Source: Liolophura sinensis
Lineage: Eukaryota; Mollusca; Polyplacophora; Chitonida; Chitonidae
Direction: 5' to 3'
DNA length: 64,000 nt
NCBI RefSeq assembly: GCF_032854445.1
Contig: NC_088303.1
Coordinates: 29,521,501-29,585,500, forward strand
Shown: piece after piece, positions 23,536 through 35,481 of the stretch
How positions within the stretch are numbered: the stretch's first letter is position 1
Layout of the letters: the number at the start of each line of letters is the position of its first letter
Position numbers and translations under genes: made by a program
The notes under the pieces: model-generated
Databases searched by the model: none
Told to the model about the DNA's origin: nothing
Seen by the model: only the letters and a program-made list of their open reading frames with translations

Positions 23536-23919
23536 GTGTGGAGGACGTCCGTTGATAGGTACAGTCAACAAGGCGAATGTGTCAACACATCATCAGTTTG
23601 AACAAGACTAAACTTTGAAAACTTGTCCTATCAGATGTTGAAAATATTTTTATACGTAAGTTTGACTTTGCTGCGATCTGTAGACAGGTATTATCTTTTA
23701 AGTAAAGTAAGAAAATATGTATTATATTGTATGTATAGGTATCGTCGTTTGTGTAACCAAATTAATCTGTCTGATCATAACTTCCCTACATTTATTATCC
23801 CGTGTGGGACGTTTGTGTACTTGTAGGCGTTATTCCTTGAGTATAATAAGTTGTATACAATTATTGTTTTTGTGTCTGTAATAGCCTGTCTATAATTCAT
23901 GCTTTATGTGAGATAAGCA

Positions 23920-24890
23920 TCATGCAGGTTTTATTCTGTGTGTGCAATAGCCTGTCTATAATTTATGCGGTGTGTAAAATGAGCAGCTTACAGTTATTAT
24001 TCGGTGTGTGCAATAACCTGACCACAATTTATGCTGTGTGTAAAATTAGCAGCTTACAGTTATTATTCTGTGTGTGCAATAGCTTGTCTATAATTTATGC
24101 GGTGTGTAAAATGAGCAGCTTACAGTTATTATTCTGTGTGTGCAATAACCTGACCACAATTTATGCTGTGTGTAAAATGAGCAGCTTACAGTTATTATTC
24201 TGTGTGTGCAATAACCTGACCACAATTTATGCTGTGTGTAAAATTAGCAGCTTACAGTTATTATTCTGTGTGTGCAATAGCTTGTCTATAATTTATGCGG
24301 TGTGTAAAATGAGCAGCTTACAGTTATTATTCTGTGTGTGCAATAACCTGACCAAAATTTATGCTGTGTGTAAAATTAGCAGCTTACAGTTATTATTCGG
24401 TGTGTGCAATAGCTTGTCTATAATTTATGCTGTGTGTAAAATGAGCAGCTTACAGTTATTATTCGGTGTGTGCAATAGCTTGTCTATAATTTATGCTGTG
24501 TGTAAAATGAGCAGCTTACAGTTATTATTCGGTGTGTGCAATAACCTGACCACAATTTATGCTGTGTGTAAAATTAGCAGCTTACAGTTATTATTCTGTG
24601 TGTGCAATAGCTTGTCTATAATTTATGCTGTGTGTAAAATGAGCAGCTTACAGTTATTATTCGGTGTGTGCAATAACCTGACCACAATTTATGCGGTGTG
24701 TAAAATTAGCAGCTTACAGTTATTATTCTGTGTGTGCAATAGCTTGTCTATAATTTATGCAGTGTGTAAAATAAGCAGCTTACAGTTATTATTCTGTGTG
24801 TGCAATAACCTGACCACAATTTATGCTGTGTGTAAAATTAGCAGCTTACAGTTATTATTCTCTTTGTGCAATACGATTCTGTGCTCCTTT
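23920..24890. repeat. 66-bp minisatellite with in-frame 22-residue units
   Basis: About 14-15 units of 66 bp (TTATTATTCTGTGTGTGCAA ... AGCAGCTTACAG). Two subtypes, one with AACCTGACCACAATT and one with AGCTTGTCTATAATT, mostly alternate, giving a 132-bp higher-order unit. Since 66 is divisible by three, one frame stays open for 324 codons (23922-24896), reading Cys- and Leu-rich 22-residue repeats (SSLQLLFCVCN..). I treat it as a satellite, not a gene: it has no family match and follows the 3' end of copy 1. Confidence 0.9.
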
Positions 24891-25230
24891 TACTGAGAGT
24901 AATACACAGGTAGACTTTGTAGTCCCACCGACATGATTTTGTGCGCCATTTGCCTTGGGTAATACACAGGTAGACTTTGAAGTCCCACCTACACGATTTG
25001 TGCTCCTTTTACCGTGGGCAGACTTGGTAGTCCCACCGACACGGTTTTTGGGCTCCATTTGCCGTGGGTAATACACAGGTAATAAAAACATGATTTTACA
25101 CGATTTTGTGCCCCTTTTACTGTGGGTAATACACAGGTAGACTTTGTAGTCCCACCTACAAGATTTTGTGCTCCTTTTACCGTGGGTAATGTACAGGTAG
25201 ACTTTGTAGTCCCATGTGTGTGTTTCCTAC
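24890..25230. repeat. 60-bp minisatellite, block 1
   Basis: Five or so units of about 60 bp: GTAGACTTTGTAGTCCCACC, TACACGATTTTGTGCTCCTT, TTACCGTGGGTAATACACAG. The TAGTCCCAC...GATTTTGT...GGGTAAT skeleton recurs in other arrays at 26.0-27.6, 48.4-49.2 and 52.6-52.9 kb. Confidence 0.85.
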
Positions 25231-26030
25231 TTAACGGTCCGCATTCACACTGACATAATTTTGCTAACTGATTTATTTTGGGTAATATATTTGTTGTTAT
25301 ATACGATGGATTTAATTCTGAAAGCAGCTGTTTCCGGCATGTAGTGCAAATAACATGATTTTTTAAGCCGCTAAACGGTGGTAATGCAGCAGGTGTGATT
25401 CCACTGACATACTTCTCTAAGTATTATAATCAGTGAGTTATGTATTTTTGTAACCTGTATCGTCCCAATGCGATCGATCGTTGGACAATGAGGTCGCGTG
25501 CTAGAATCGACCCTTCCGTCGCTCTCTCAGCGCAGATTTGTTAGGCATGTGACCCAAGGCTACCGTTTAATCCTCATTATATCCGGATTTCTCTACCCTT
25601 GTATCTATACCATAATAATCAGACCCCTGATTGTATAGGTGAAACGAGTTTTAATAAATACTAGATATGCATGTTGTGGAAGACTATTTCTTATATATAT
25701 CAATCTTCGAAGTAAACTTGTGAAAATAGACAATATGTACATACCGCGAAAACCTGTCGGTAAAAACCTGTTCACGACATCTACAACATCAACTAAAAGG
25801 AATAAATGTCATGCCTCATGCAGCAAAAACATTTGCATAAAAAGTTAACGTGTAACAGCTTGTTGAACAATATTTGGGCTTAACCTTGATTAATCAATTG
25901 TAAATAGTTCCACTGTAATCAAGTACGTGTAAATGTATATGTATGTGCAGCTGACATAAATTTGTAAGCTTGTAATATAGAGTGAGAAATATACATGCAT
26001 TACTCTGGAATTCTACCGACTTGGTTGTAA
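25230..26030. other. No gene recognised between minisatellite blocks
   Basis: AT-rich sequence with faint traces of the 60-bp skeleton (GACATAATTTTGCTAAC, TTTGGGTAATA) near 25250. Otherwise featureless. Confidence 0.5.
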
Positions 26031-26039
26031 CTTTCTTCA

Positions 26040-26690
26040 CCAAGCTAATATATATATAATTGACTATGTAGTCATTATTGACATCATTTTGTTAGGTTCT
26101 TCCCCCGGTTATTGGTTTGTTGCTTATGTTGCCAGATTGACATGATTTTCTTAGGTTCTTCCCCAGGTTATATGTTTGTTGCCTATGTTGCCACATTGAT
26201 ATGACTTTGTTAGATTCTTCCCTTGGTTATATGTTTGTTGCCTATGTTGCCACATTGACATGATTTTGTTTGGTTGTAACTACGGTGACATGTTTGTTGC
26301 CTTTATTAACACATTGACATGATATTGTTCAGTTGTAGCTCCGGTGATATGTTTGTTGCCATTATTGATACATTGACATGATTTTGTTCTGTTGTAACTC
26401 CGGTGATATGTTTGTTGTCCCGTTGACATGATTTTGTTAGGTTGTAGTTGAAGTGATATGTCTATCATACCCGTGTTTTCCAATTGACATGATTTTGTTA
26501 GGTGCAACCTCGATGACATATGTTTCATACCTGCGTTGCCCGATTGACAGGATTTTGTAAGTTTTTCATCCCAGGTAATATAAATGTTGCCTGTTTATCA
26601 CTATTTTGTAAGCATGTAATCCTAGGCAATACACCTCTGGCAGGTGTTGCTCCAAGGACATCATTTTGTAAACATGTGACCTCTGCCAAT
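26040..26690. repeat. 60-bp minisatellite, block 2 (diverged)
   Basis: About ten units built on TTGACATGATTTTGTTAGGT, TCTTCCCCAGGTTATATGTT and TGTTGCCTATGTTGCCACAT. Units differ more than in block 1. Confidence 0.8.
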
Positions 26691-26755
26691 ATATACCAAC
26701 ACACACTGAAAATGCACAATATAGAAGGTAATTTTTTTTTTAAAGATTAGGCAAA

Positions 26756-26998
26756 ACAAATATTTATTTGATTGATTTATTTGTTTGTGTTTAACGCCGT
26801 ACCCAAAAATATTTCACTTATACGAAGAAACCGGACAGAGCAAAGGGGAAAACCCACAACCGTAGGTTGCTGGAAAAACCTTCCCACATATGGCCGGAGA
26901 GGAATCCAGCATGCGCTGGACTCACAGTGACGGCATTAGCGGAAGACTCATTGCGTCGCTCTGGCGTGTTAATCCCACTTGGCCGAGGAGGCCCTCAA
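26756..26998 (-). mobile_element. V-SINE type element, nearly complete
   Basis: Minus-strand copy. It runs from the TTTATTTGATTGATTTATTT tail through TAACGCCGTACCCAAAAATA, AACCCACAACCGTAGGTTGC and GGCCGGAGAGGAATCCAGC to a tRNA-like head (GGCGTGTTAATCCCACTTGG, then CCGAGGAGG). Confidence 0.8.
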
Positions 26999-27149
26999 AA
27001 GACATACATATTGAGACAAACAATTGTGAGTGGTAAGGGGGTGTTCTGATGAGGGCAATATTTTTCTATGGATTGTCGACCGGTAAACATTTGTTCTGTT
27101 GATAATTAACATCCTTCAGTTTCAGGTATTTCAGTATAGGCCTATATGT

Positions 27150-27630
27150 TACCTACGTAGCCCCAAGGACGTGGCATATGAGGCACCACTAATTTTGTAA
27201 GCCTGTAATCGATGGTGACATACATGTTAACTATGTTTTTCTAGCGACTTGATTTTGTAGGTGTATATCCCCCGGTATAATACGTATTGCTTATGTAGTC
27301 CTATTGACATCATTTGCTATGTTATATATATATGTAACTGTTGCAATATACATTTTGCCTATATAACCCTATTCAGATGATTTTGTAAGTTTCTAACTCC
27401 CGGTAACATACAGCAATATATTCATATGTCGCCCATTTGTCATGATTTTGTAAGCTCGTTAACCTGGGTTATATGTTGCCTATGTCGCCCCCGTTGACAC
27501 GATTTTGTAAGCGTTTAATGTCGGGTAATATATACGCTGCCTATGTAGCCCCACCGACGTGATTTTGAAAGCCTATAATCGACGTGATAAACGTGTTGCC
27601 ATTGTTCTGTAAATTTTTATGCCCAGGTTA
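27150..27630. repeat. 60-bp minisatellite, block 3 (strongly diverged)
   Basis: About eight degraded units with TATGTAGCCCCA.CGACGTGA, GATTTTGTAAGC and ATAATC..GGTAATATA. Same skeleton as blocks 1 and 2, separated from block 2 by a V-SINE. Confidence 0.7.
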
Positions 27631-27649
27631 TAATCATGAGGCCTGTGCT

Positions 27650-28110
27650 ACGAACTGCTGACTTTGTAGCTATGTGAAGTTAGATCTGAGATGAGCACAA
27701 GAGAACAACTGCTAACTTTGTTGCATTGTAAAGTTAGATCTTCGACGAGGGCAAGAGAACAACTGCTAATTTTGTTGCATTGTGCAATTAGATCTGGGAC
27801 GAGGACAAGATAATAACTGCTAATTTTGTTGCATTGTGAAGTTAGATCTGGGACGTGCACAAGAGAACAGCTACTAAGTTTGTTGCGTTGTGAAGTTAGA
27901 TCTGGACGAGTGCAAGAGAACAACAGGTAATTTTGTTGCTCTGTGAAGTTAGATCGGGGACCAGAGCAAGAGAATCGTTCCTAATTTTGTTGTTCTGTGA
28001 AGTTAGAACTGAGAAAGCCCAAGAAAGCCATTGCTGACTTTGTTATTCCGTGATGTTAGAACTTGTACCAGAACAAGAGAACCGCTGCTGACTTTGTTGC
28101 ATTGTTACCA
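27650..28110. repeat. 54-bp minisatellite
   Basis: About eight units of 54 bp: CTGCTAATTTTGTTGCATTG, TGAAGTTAGATCTGGGACG, GCACAAGAGAACA. Since 54 is divisible by three, an 18-residue repeat frame appears on the minus strand; I take that as a by-product. Confidence 0.88.
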
Positions 28111-28408
28111 ACATTTTGTTGACTACATTTTACCTTCAGTCATGGAGTGAGTCATGGTAGCGGCTTTTGATAGGATGGGAAAAAGAATCGATGTGCATAA
28201 TAAATGGATTTCATCTAATACTATGTTCATGACTTTTAATATTAATCTTGTCTCAGATTTTAATTTAAAGGATACATGAAAAGGTACTATAAAACAAAGA
28301 GTATGGTTTCAAGGAAAACAAAGAAAGGTATGCCAAAAAAAATAAGACAAAGTATTTTTCATTTTTGAGGCATACTCTATTTTTCTTAATAATCCCTCCA
28401 TTTTATAC

Positions 28409-28629
28409 ATGTTTTTCGTCAACGGTCGGAAATATTCGAAAATGACGTCCTCAATGAACATACTGGAAACTCGGCCAACTCAGTGCCTCCAGTTCAATCT
28501 ATCCTCCCAAGAAAGTTGTTTTGAGCCATTTTTACGCCGTATTAAAAATGAAATCCAAGCCTTCCATGAATCCTTAAAGTCAATGGAAAGTAGATTTGTG
28601 CAATTAGCTTTAGTTCCTGCTAAAAGCAA
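28409..28629 (+). other. Candidate coding exon of unknown family
   Basis: From ATG 28409 the frame reads into an amphipathic helical segment (EPFLRRIKNEIQAFHESLKS, then MESRFVQLALVPAKSK). It meets a strong donor, AGCAAG then GTAAGTGC, at 28629/28630. The composition is protein-like, unlike the satellites around it. No partner exon was found, and the family is unknown. Confidence 0.3.
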
Positions 28630-29049
28630 GGTAAGTGCATGTACCCAGTCATTCGCTGACTTTAGTGAGATTTATAACATTATGTCTTCCTAAATTTAAC
28701 ATAGCGACATGGCACATTTATAGTACTGCATCAAGTGTTATACCCAATACACTGAACTGAAGGTTTTGGTGCCAGGCTTTCCCCAAATTATAAGCACTTT
28801 GAACCAGCTGAAGAGACTGTATCCTACAACACTTGGTTTTCTATGACGTTGTTCGTTAACTTTGACCCTCTTACAATCCAAAACGGCAGAACGAATGAAG
28901 CTTGAATGATTTTTACACTGTTACGATTTCGGTGTCCCCTTGACCGAAGTGATATATCAAAATACTTTACTACAAAGGCGGTTATTCCGTTTAAAGACGC
29001 GTTGGTCAGTTCGCATTCATCTGGCTAAAATTCGGCTAGTAGTGGGAGG

Positions 29050-30420
29050 ACTCCTAGTGTGAGTGGGTTAGTTATAGGAGCAGCCACAGTGTGAGTGGGT
29101 TAGTTATGGGAGCAGCCACAGTGTGAATGGGTTAGTTATGGGAGCAGCCACAGTGTGAGTGGGTTAGTTATGGGAGCAGCCACAGTGTGAGTGGGTTAGT
29201 TATGGGAACAGCCACAGTGTGAGTGGGTTAGTTATGGGAGCAGCCACAGTGTGAGTGGGTTAGTTTTGGGAGCAGTCACACTGTGAGTGGGTTAGTTATG
29301 GGAGCAGCCACATTGTGAGTGGGTTAGTTATGGGAGCAGCCACAGTGTGAGTGGGTTAGTTATGGGAGCAGCCACAGTGTGAATGGGTTAATTATGGGAT
29401 CAGCCGTAGTGTGATTCCGTTAGTTATGCGAGCAGCCGTGGAGGAAGTGGGTTAGTCATACAAGCAGCCATAGTGTGAATGGGTTAGTTATGGGAACAAC
29501 GGTAGTGTGAGTGGGTTAGTTATGAGAGCAGCCGTAGTGTGAGTGGGTTAGTTATGGGAGCAACCGTAGTGTGAGTGGGTTACTTATGACAGCAGGCGTA
29601 GTGTGAGTGGGCTACTTTTGACAGCAGCCGTAGTGTGAGTGGGTTAGTTATGGGAACAGCCACAGTGTGAGTGGGTTAGTTATGCGAGCAGCCATAGTGT
29701 GTGTGAGTTAGTTAGTTAGTTATGTGAACAGCCGTAGTGTGAGTGGCTTACTTATAACAGCAGGCGTAGTGTGACTGGGTTAGCTATGGGAGAATCAACA
29801 GTGTTAGTGGGTTAGTTATGAGAGCAGCGACACTGGGAGTGGATTAGTTATGGGAGCAGCCACAGTGTTAGTGGGTTAGTTATGGGAGCAGCCATAGTAC
29901 GAGTGGGCTAGTCATGGGAAAGCCGTGGTGTGAGTGGGTTAGTTATGGGAGCAGCCATAGTACGAGTGGGCTAGTCATGGGAAAGCCGTGGTGTCAGTGG
30001 GTTACTTATGCCAGCAGACATAGTGCGAGTGGGCTAGTCATGGGAAAGCCAAACTCTACGTGAGTGGATTAGTTATGGGAACAGCCGTAGTGTGAGTGGG
30101 CTATTTATGTCAGCAGCCGTAGTGTCAGTGGGTTACTTATGACAGCAGCCGTAGTGTCAGTGGGTTACTTATGCCAGCAGACATAGTGTGAGTGGGTTAC
30201 TTATGACAGCAGCCGTAGTGTCAGTGGGTTACTTATGCCAGCAGCCATAGTGTGAGTGGGTTACTTATGCCAGCAGCCGTAGTGTGAGTGGGCTAGTTAT
30301 GACAGCAGCCGTAGTGTCAGTGGGTAACTTATGACAGCAGCCGTAGTGTCAGTGGGTTACTTATGACAGCAGCCGTAGTGTCAGTGGGTTACTTATGACA
30401 GCAGCCATAGTGTGTGAATT
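29050..30420. repeat. 32-bp minisatellite
   Basis: About forty units of 32 bp: GTGAGTGGGTTAGTTATGGG then AGCAGCCACAGT. The first third is nearly homogeneous; later units vary (CCGTAGTGTCAGTGGGTTAC, TTATGACAGCAG). Confidence 0.95.
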
Positions 30421-31070
30421 ACCTGTAAAAGCAGCCATGGGATGAGTGGTTAGACTCGTGTGAGTGGGGCCATGATGTGTGGGTTAGTTATGGGAGAAGC
30501 CATGGTGTGTGAATTAGCTATGGGAGGAGCCATAGTGTGTGAGTTAGTTATGAGAGGAGTCATGCTGTGTGGGTTAGTTATGGGGGAGTCATGCTGTGTG
30601 GGTTAGTTATGGGAGGAGCCATGGTGTGTAGGTTAGTAAAAGGAGGAGCCATGGTGTGTTAGTTAGTTATGAGAGGAGACATAGTATGTGGGTTTGATAT
30701 GGGAACAGCCGTGGTGTGTGGGTTACTTGTAAAAACAGCCATGGGATGAGTGGGTTAGATACGGGACCAGTCATCGTGTGAGTGGGCTAATTATAGGAGG
30801 AGTCATGTTGTGTGCGTTAGTTAGGGGAGGGGGTCATGTTGTGGGAGGAGTCATGTTGTGTGAGTTAGTTGTGGGAGTAGCCATGTTGTGTGAGTTAGTT
30901 GTGGGAGGAGTCATGTTGTGTGAGTTAGTTGTGGAAGGAGTCATGTTGTGTGAGTTAGTTGTGGGAGGAGTCATGTTGTGTCAGTTAGTTGTGGGAGGAG
31001 TCATGTTGTGTGAGTTAGTTGTGGGAGGAGTCATGTTGTGTGAGTTAGTTATGAGAGGAGCCATAGTATG
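30420..31070. repeat. 30-bp minisatellite derived from the 32-bp array
   Basis: Units shorten to 30 bp, GTGTGAGTTAGTTGTGGGAG then GAGTCATGTT. This gives an in-frame ten-residue repeat (VMLCELVVGG) near 30850-31060. The gradual change from the 32-bp unit shows one array with two subtypes. Confidence 0.9.
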
Positions 31071-31437
31071 TGGGTTTTATAGTTATGCCCCTTTTTTGCG
31101 ATAAACTGTGTTTTTTATGTCGTTAACACTGTGCCTACCACTTGAAGTTTTAATCTTGAGGGTTTTATGTAACAGCCATTGGCCCAGTAGATTACTGGAA
31201 TTTTTTTTCTTTGGGCAACTTACCAGATTTTTCTTTCTTTCACAAAGCAACTTCTGGTTTCATTTCAATGCATCAGTACATGCTTGAGCAACTTTCACTG
31301 AACAACGTTCATACTCGTTTCAAAACAATTATATATGTATGTATATATAACAGAAAAGAAATGAAATCCTTGCGAGGGGCATAGTTAGGAGAATGACTTA
31401 TTATCTATTATATATTCGCTTCAGTACAACTAAAAGC

Positions 31438-31513
31438 AACCTGCGGGTGGTGGTGAATTTCCCCCAGACTCTTCTTGGTTTCCGCGTAAAACACTAGTCA
31501 AACAAATCAATAT
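31438..31513 (+). mobile_element. V-SINE type fragment, degraded
   Basis: CCTGCGGGTGGTGGTGAATT, CCCCCAGACTCTTCTTGGTT and CGCGTAAAACACTAGTCAAA keep the order of the V-SINE 3' half but with many changes. Confidence 0.5.
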
Positions 31514-31679
31514 TTCAGTACAGCTATAAACATGTCCTTGCGTGTGGACTATCCTTGAAAATGACTTACTAGCAAATTCTAATGAAGTGTACGACGAAGG
31601 GAAACTCGCATGACTAGTATAACATTATACCTGTATTTAAACCGTTAACGGGTTCGTCTCTTGAGACTTTTCAAAATGG

Positions 31680-31745
31680 TACAGTTTATTTTATTTTTAT
31701 TTCATTGGTGTTTTACTTCGTACTCAAAAATATTTCAGTTATACG
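31680..31745 (-). mobile_element. V-SINE type fragment, 3' tail only
   Basis: TTTCATTGGTGTTTTACTTC, GTACTCAAAAATATTTCAGT and TATACGA match the reverse complement of the element's last 60 bases. Confidence 0.65.
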
Positions 31746-31749
31746 ATAT

Positions 31750-32880
31750 AATATGCTATACTATATATATATAATATCTTCCGGATGGAATATTCCGGCT
31801 TGCAAAGGCGAGTCAGTCCACGTAAATATAGAATCAGTTAAGATGAATTCCTCAATCTAAGGATGACAGTCCGATAATTGGTTTATTCCCCCCAACTGCC
31901 TGTGTATGTGTAACTTCTCAGGGCGGACGGGTTGACGGTATCGTCCGTGATGCCGAGTTGTCGATGTATGTTTCCACAAAAATATACACAAAGACACTTT
32001 CAGGGTAAACTGGGATGAAATGTACCTAAGGGCACAAAGAGACAATGAGCGATACAAGCTCCAAAATGACGGTTTCAAAATAATAGCGAGTCACAAACTC
32101 ACAAAGTGCTCAGTGCAGAAAATGGAGTACAAATGACGAATGTCGAATGGCCTGAAAGCCGATATCTCCATATCCAGCAAAATCCTTCACAGTGAATGAC
32201 AGGAAATAAGACTGCTCTCAGATGGACTTAAGTAAATAACTGTTCACATGTGGACTTGGATGAATGAATGCTGATAATCTGACATGAATAAAATGACTTC
32301 GAGCTACACAACTCCGTCGTTCATATTTATAGACTAAAGTAAAAGAAAATAGTGCGAGACTATAAGGTATTCGCCCCACGAGTGTGGGTCAACTGATCTA
32401 AAGATGCCCTAACGTACCGAGCTACACTGACTGGTGGTATTAAATGGTAGGTCTTAAGGATCTGTTACTATCGGCTGCGAAACATTAGGTTTTAAACGAT
32501 GCCATTGTTAGATTTTTCGGACCTACATTTATGGAGTGAAGAAGAATGTGCTGTAATGTAGTGGATGAAATGAATTGTCTTCTGGCTCCAGTGAGAGCAA
32601 ACCTATAATACTGAACCTAATTTCTGTACATCGGAGCAGTGCAGTGGTGTGAGCTGGGCAATGTTTGTCTCCCAAAGAAAGAAATTCTCACACTTCTGGG
32701 AAAACATTGAGTCGGCCCGAATTTAGTGACTCGAGTCATCTTATCCGCAACAAACATTTTTTTTTTTAATCATGGCCTGGTCGAATCACTGGAAATGCGA
32801 CTATTTTGTTTCATACAGCTAAAGAGTGCGAACTGACAACGCTAAAACTTTATTGTTAAAAACATAATTTGAGCGGTATT
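31750..32880. other. No gene recognised
   Basis: Single-copy looking sequence with short frames on both strands and a poly-T tract at about 32758-32767. No motif seen. Confidence 0.5.
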
Positions 32881-32884
32881 TTAT

Positions 32885-33640
32885 GAACTCAAACCAGAAC
32901 ACATAGGACTATTTTGACAACTTTGTGCATGGTGTTGTATTATGAGCTTTCGGTCGTAACAGCTGCCATCATCAGACAAAAACACACACTTTGGCTCACT
33001 TACCAGCTACTTATATACAAGGAAAGTTAACGATACAGTTCACAGCTTGGGCAGCTGAGTAGTGTTGTGTACAATATGTACAAAACAGGTTTTACATGGT
33101 GGAAACAATGACAATTTCGTATTTTCGCTTAATTTCATGTTCTTACACAGATTATCTAACAACAGTGAAAAGGAATTGAACATACTTAAAACAGTAAGGA
33201 AAATGAAAGAAAAAAGTGAGGACGGTGTGATCGTATAAAGACATGGAACTAGGAGACAATTAAATATCAAACTAACGGAGGGGCTTTGAGCTCACTTGAA
33301 CAATCAAATCCGGATTATGTTTAGCAATATGAAGGGATTCTAAATACGCAAACTTCAGAGTGTTGTTCGGGTAATCAATCATTTCGAATGTTAGAGAATT
33401 TGAGTTGTGACTTTGATTGTAACAGTGGTCAGTCACGGCTGACCGCTTGCCTCTGCCCCAAACCTTGTGAAGTCCATCAGCGATATAGACTAGCAGATGC
33501 TTGCATTTCATAGGTTATACACGTTTAGTGTACTCGATTGTGTTTACAATACCAAGAACTCAAACCCAGTGTTGTCATACAAATCGGCACCGTTTCGTGA
33601 GCTGGGTCTGGTCGGGAAGCGAGTCTTGATGCGAGTGTTT
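32885..33640 (-). pseudogene. Penelope-like retroelement, 3' GIY-YIG end, decayed
   Basis: On the minus strand, a frame at about 33270-33450 reads VTDHCYNQSHNSNSLTFEMI followed by DYPNNTLKFAYLESLHIAKH. This has the H..SHN...F...D..NN..K...LES..I...P layout of the C-terminal GIY-YIG endonuclease of Penelope-like elements. Upstream (33480-33600) the expected Cys-rich GIY-YIG start is broken by stops and frame changes. Downstream, the minus strand has TGATGATGGCAGCTGTTACG and ACCGAAAGCTCATAATAC, which also occur at the 3' ends of such elements. The reverse transcriptase domain is not visible, so this is a dead fragment. Confidence 0.55.
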
Positions 33641-34760
33641 TGGATAACGTGAAAGCAAAATACAGTTCAAACTCCTCACTCAGGATATCTCAAAGTACCA
33701 GATGTTATTTGTGGATTTGAATTTTCTGATTACAGTCTCTGATGTAATTTGACGCAGTCCTAAGTGGACAGAGGAACAAATTCCGCTGAGGGAGAACAGA
33801 GGCTCTGCAATGTCCAAACCCCTAAAATTACTCCAACAGACACCTCCCCTTCCCTCGCCAGCCTCCAAGACAAGCTAGCTGTATGTAAATGAACCATACG
33901 TCTCTTGTATGACATCCTGAAGCCTTGAAGCTTAATTTTGTATTCATAATAAAACTTGCATTTGACATGTTAATTTTGTTGTCTAATTACAGCGATATAT
34001 TATGCATCTTTTGTCGAAGTTTCATGTATATGTGTACTTAAGTCCAAATACATACAACCGTCGTTGTTACTTCTTCATTTCATTCTAAAGCATTAAAGTC
34101 AGTTCAAATAACTGCTATGAGACATTGCCTCTTGTTACTGTCATCTACGTCACAGTTTGTCATCTCCGTCACAGCATGTCACCTGCGTCACGTGAAAGGT
34201 TTTGCTTGATATAATAACTATATTCTGCAAATAAGGCAAAATCTAACCTTTTTCAGATGGACTTGTCAGCAAACTTTTGAACATAAGGTTGATCATTGAA
34301 CATTTCTGGAGTGACAGTCGGTAGTGTAGTGGATTATTTTAGAGCTTGTTGTCATTTAGCAACAGTTTACTTTTAATTAGATTTGGAAGACAGATTTGAT
34401 GTTCATGTTTACCCGATAAAACTAAAGATACAATTGCAAAGATCTCTGAAACATAGAGCAAGATATGCTAATTATTGGCGCTAAAGGTGGAAGAATTATG
34501 TAAGGTGGAAAAAAATATTTAAGTCATTTGTGTACACTATTAAAATCATGTAGTTCAGTGCTATACACTGATCATATAACCTTACATTTGCTCTAGAGCA
34601 TATATATTTAGCCGTCCAGGTGTTCTATGTATGCGGTATTTATAGCCTTCATTTATAGCCTTTTATGGTGTTCTGAACGTGCATGGGCCTATACCCAGTA
34701 GGTCATGCTATAACATGTATGGTAGCGGGTTAAGGCCATCATCGTATACACCATCTTCGC
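33640..34760. other. No gene recognised
   Basis: Intergenic DNA. Around 34138-34190 a short imperfect repeat (GTCACAG.TTGTCATCTCC) occurs about four times. Confidence 0.5.
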
Positions 34761-34792
34761 CCGACGATGGTACAAAGCGAAGACACGATACA

Positions 34793-35019
34793 ATAAAAAG
34801 TGTTTTACGCCGTAATCAAGAATATTTCACTTATACGAAGGCGGCCAGCATTATGGTGGGAGGAAAACGGGCACAGCCAGGGGGATGCGCACGACCATCC
34901 GCAGGTTGGAAAGCAAGACTTCCCCACGTTCGGGCGGAGCTGGACTTGACCTCATAGCAACCTGGTGAGAGGTTCCTGGGTCACAGCGCCGCGCTGGCGT
35001 GCTAACCACCTCGGCCTCG
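34793..35019 (-). mobile_element. V-SINE type element, nearly complete
   Basis: Minus-strand copy from GTGTTTTACGCCGTAATCAA, through GGCGGCCAGCATTATGGTGG and CGACCATCCGCAGGTTGG, to the tRNA-like head (CTGGCGTGCTAACCACCTCG). Confidence 0.8.
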
Positions 35020-35142
35020 ACTGGGACAAAGCTTTGACACGATAGCACAAAGCGATGACGAAATGGAATGAAGCTTGACACGACAGAACGCAGCCATAGC
35101 ATGATGACACAAAGCGATGACATAATGTACCAGATGGCGAGA

Positions 35143-35481
35143 GTGAGTTAGTGGGTGCTTTGGGTTTAACGTCATACTCAACAATTTTTCAGTCATATGA
35201 CGACGAAGGAAGCCTTATGGTGTATGTAATGTGCCTCCCTGTCGCAGGACGGATTTCTACCGCTCTCTTATTTTACCGAAGGCATGTAATCAGCCCCACC
35301 CGAGCCATTATACTGATACGGGTCAACCAGTCGTTGCACTATCCCCTTCATGCTGAACGCCAAGCGAGGAAGTTACAACTTCCTCTTTTAAAATCTTAGG
35401 TGTGACTCGACCCAGGATTGATCCTGGATCTACCGCTCCCGCAGCGGACGCTCTACCAACTGTGCTATCCGGGCCGGTAAA
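35143..35481 (-). mobile_element. Complete tRNA-derived SINE (family A) with target-site duplications
   Basis: Minus-strand copy with all family blocks and a good tRNA-like head (GGACGCTCTACCAACTGTGC, then TATCCGGGCCGG, read on the plus strand). An 11-bp direct repeat AGATGGCGAGA flanks it (35132-35142 and 35482-35492). Confidence 0.92.

Noticed and set aside
27648-27923. Minus-strand frame of 18-residue repeats
   Set aside because: Direct consequence of a 54-bp tandem unit divisible by three; no start context or homology.
24000-31070. CRISPR-like regular repeats
   Set aside because: These are head-to-tail minisatellites with no unique spacers, in animal DNA.
30778-31104. 108-codon frame with VMLCELVVGG repeats
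   Set aside because: By-product of the 30-bp minisatellite.
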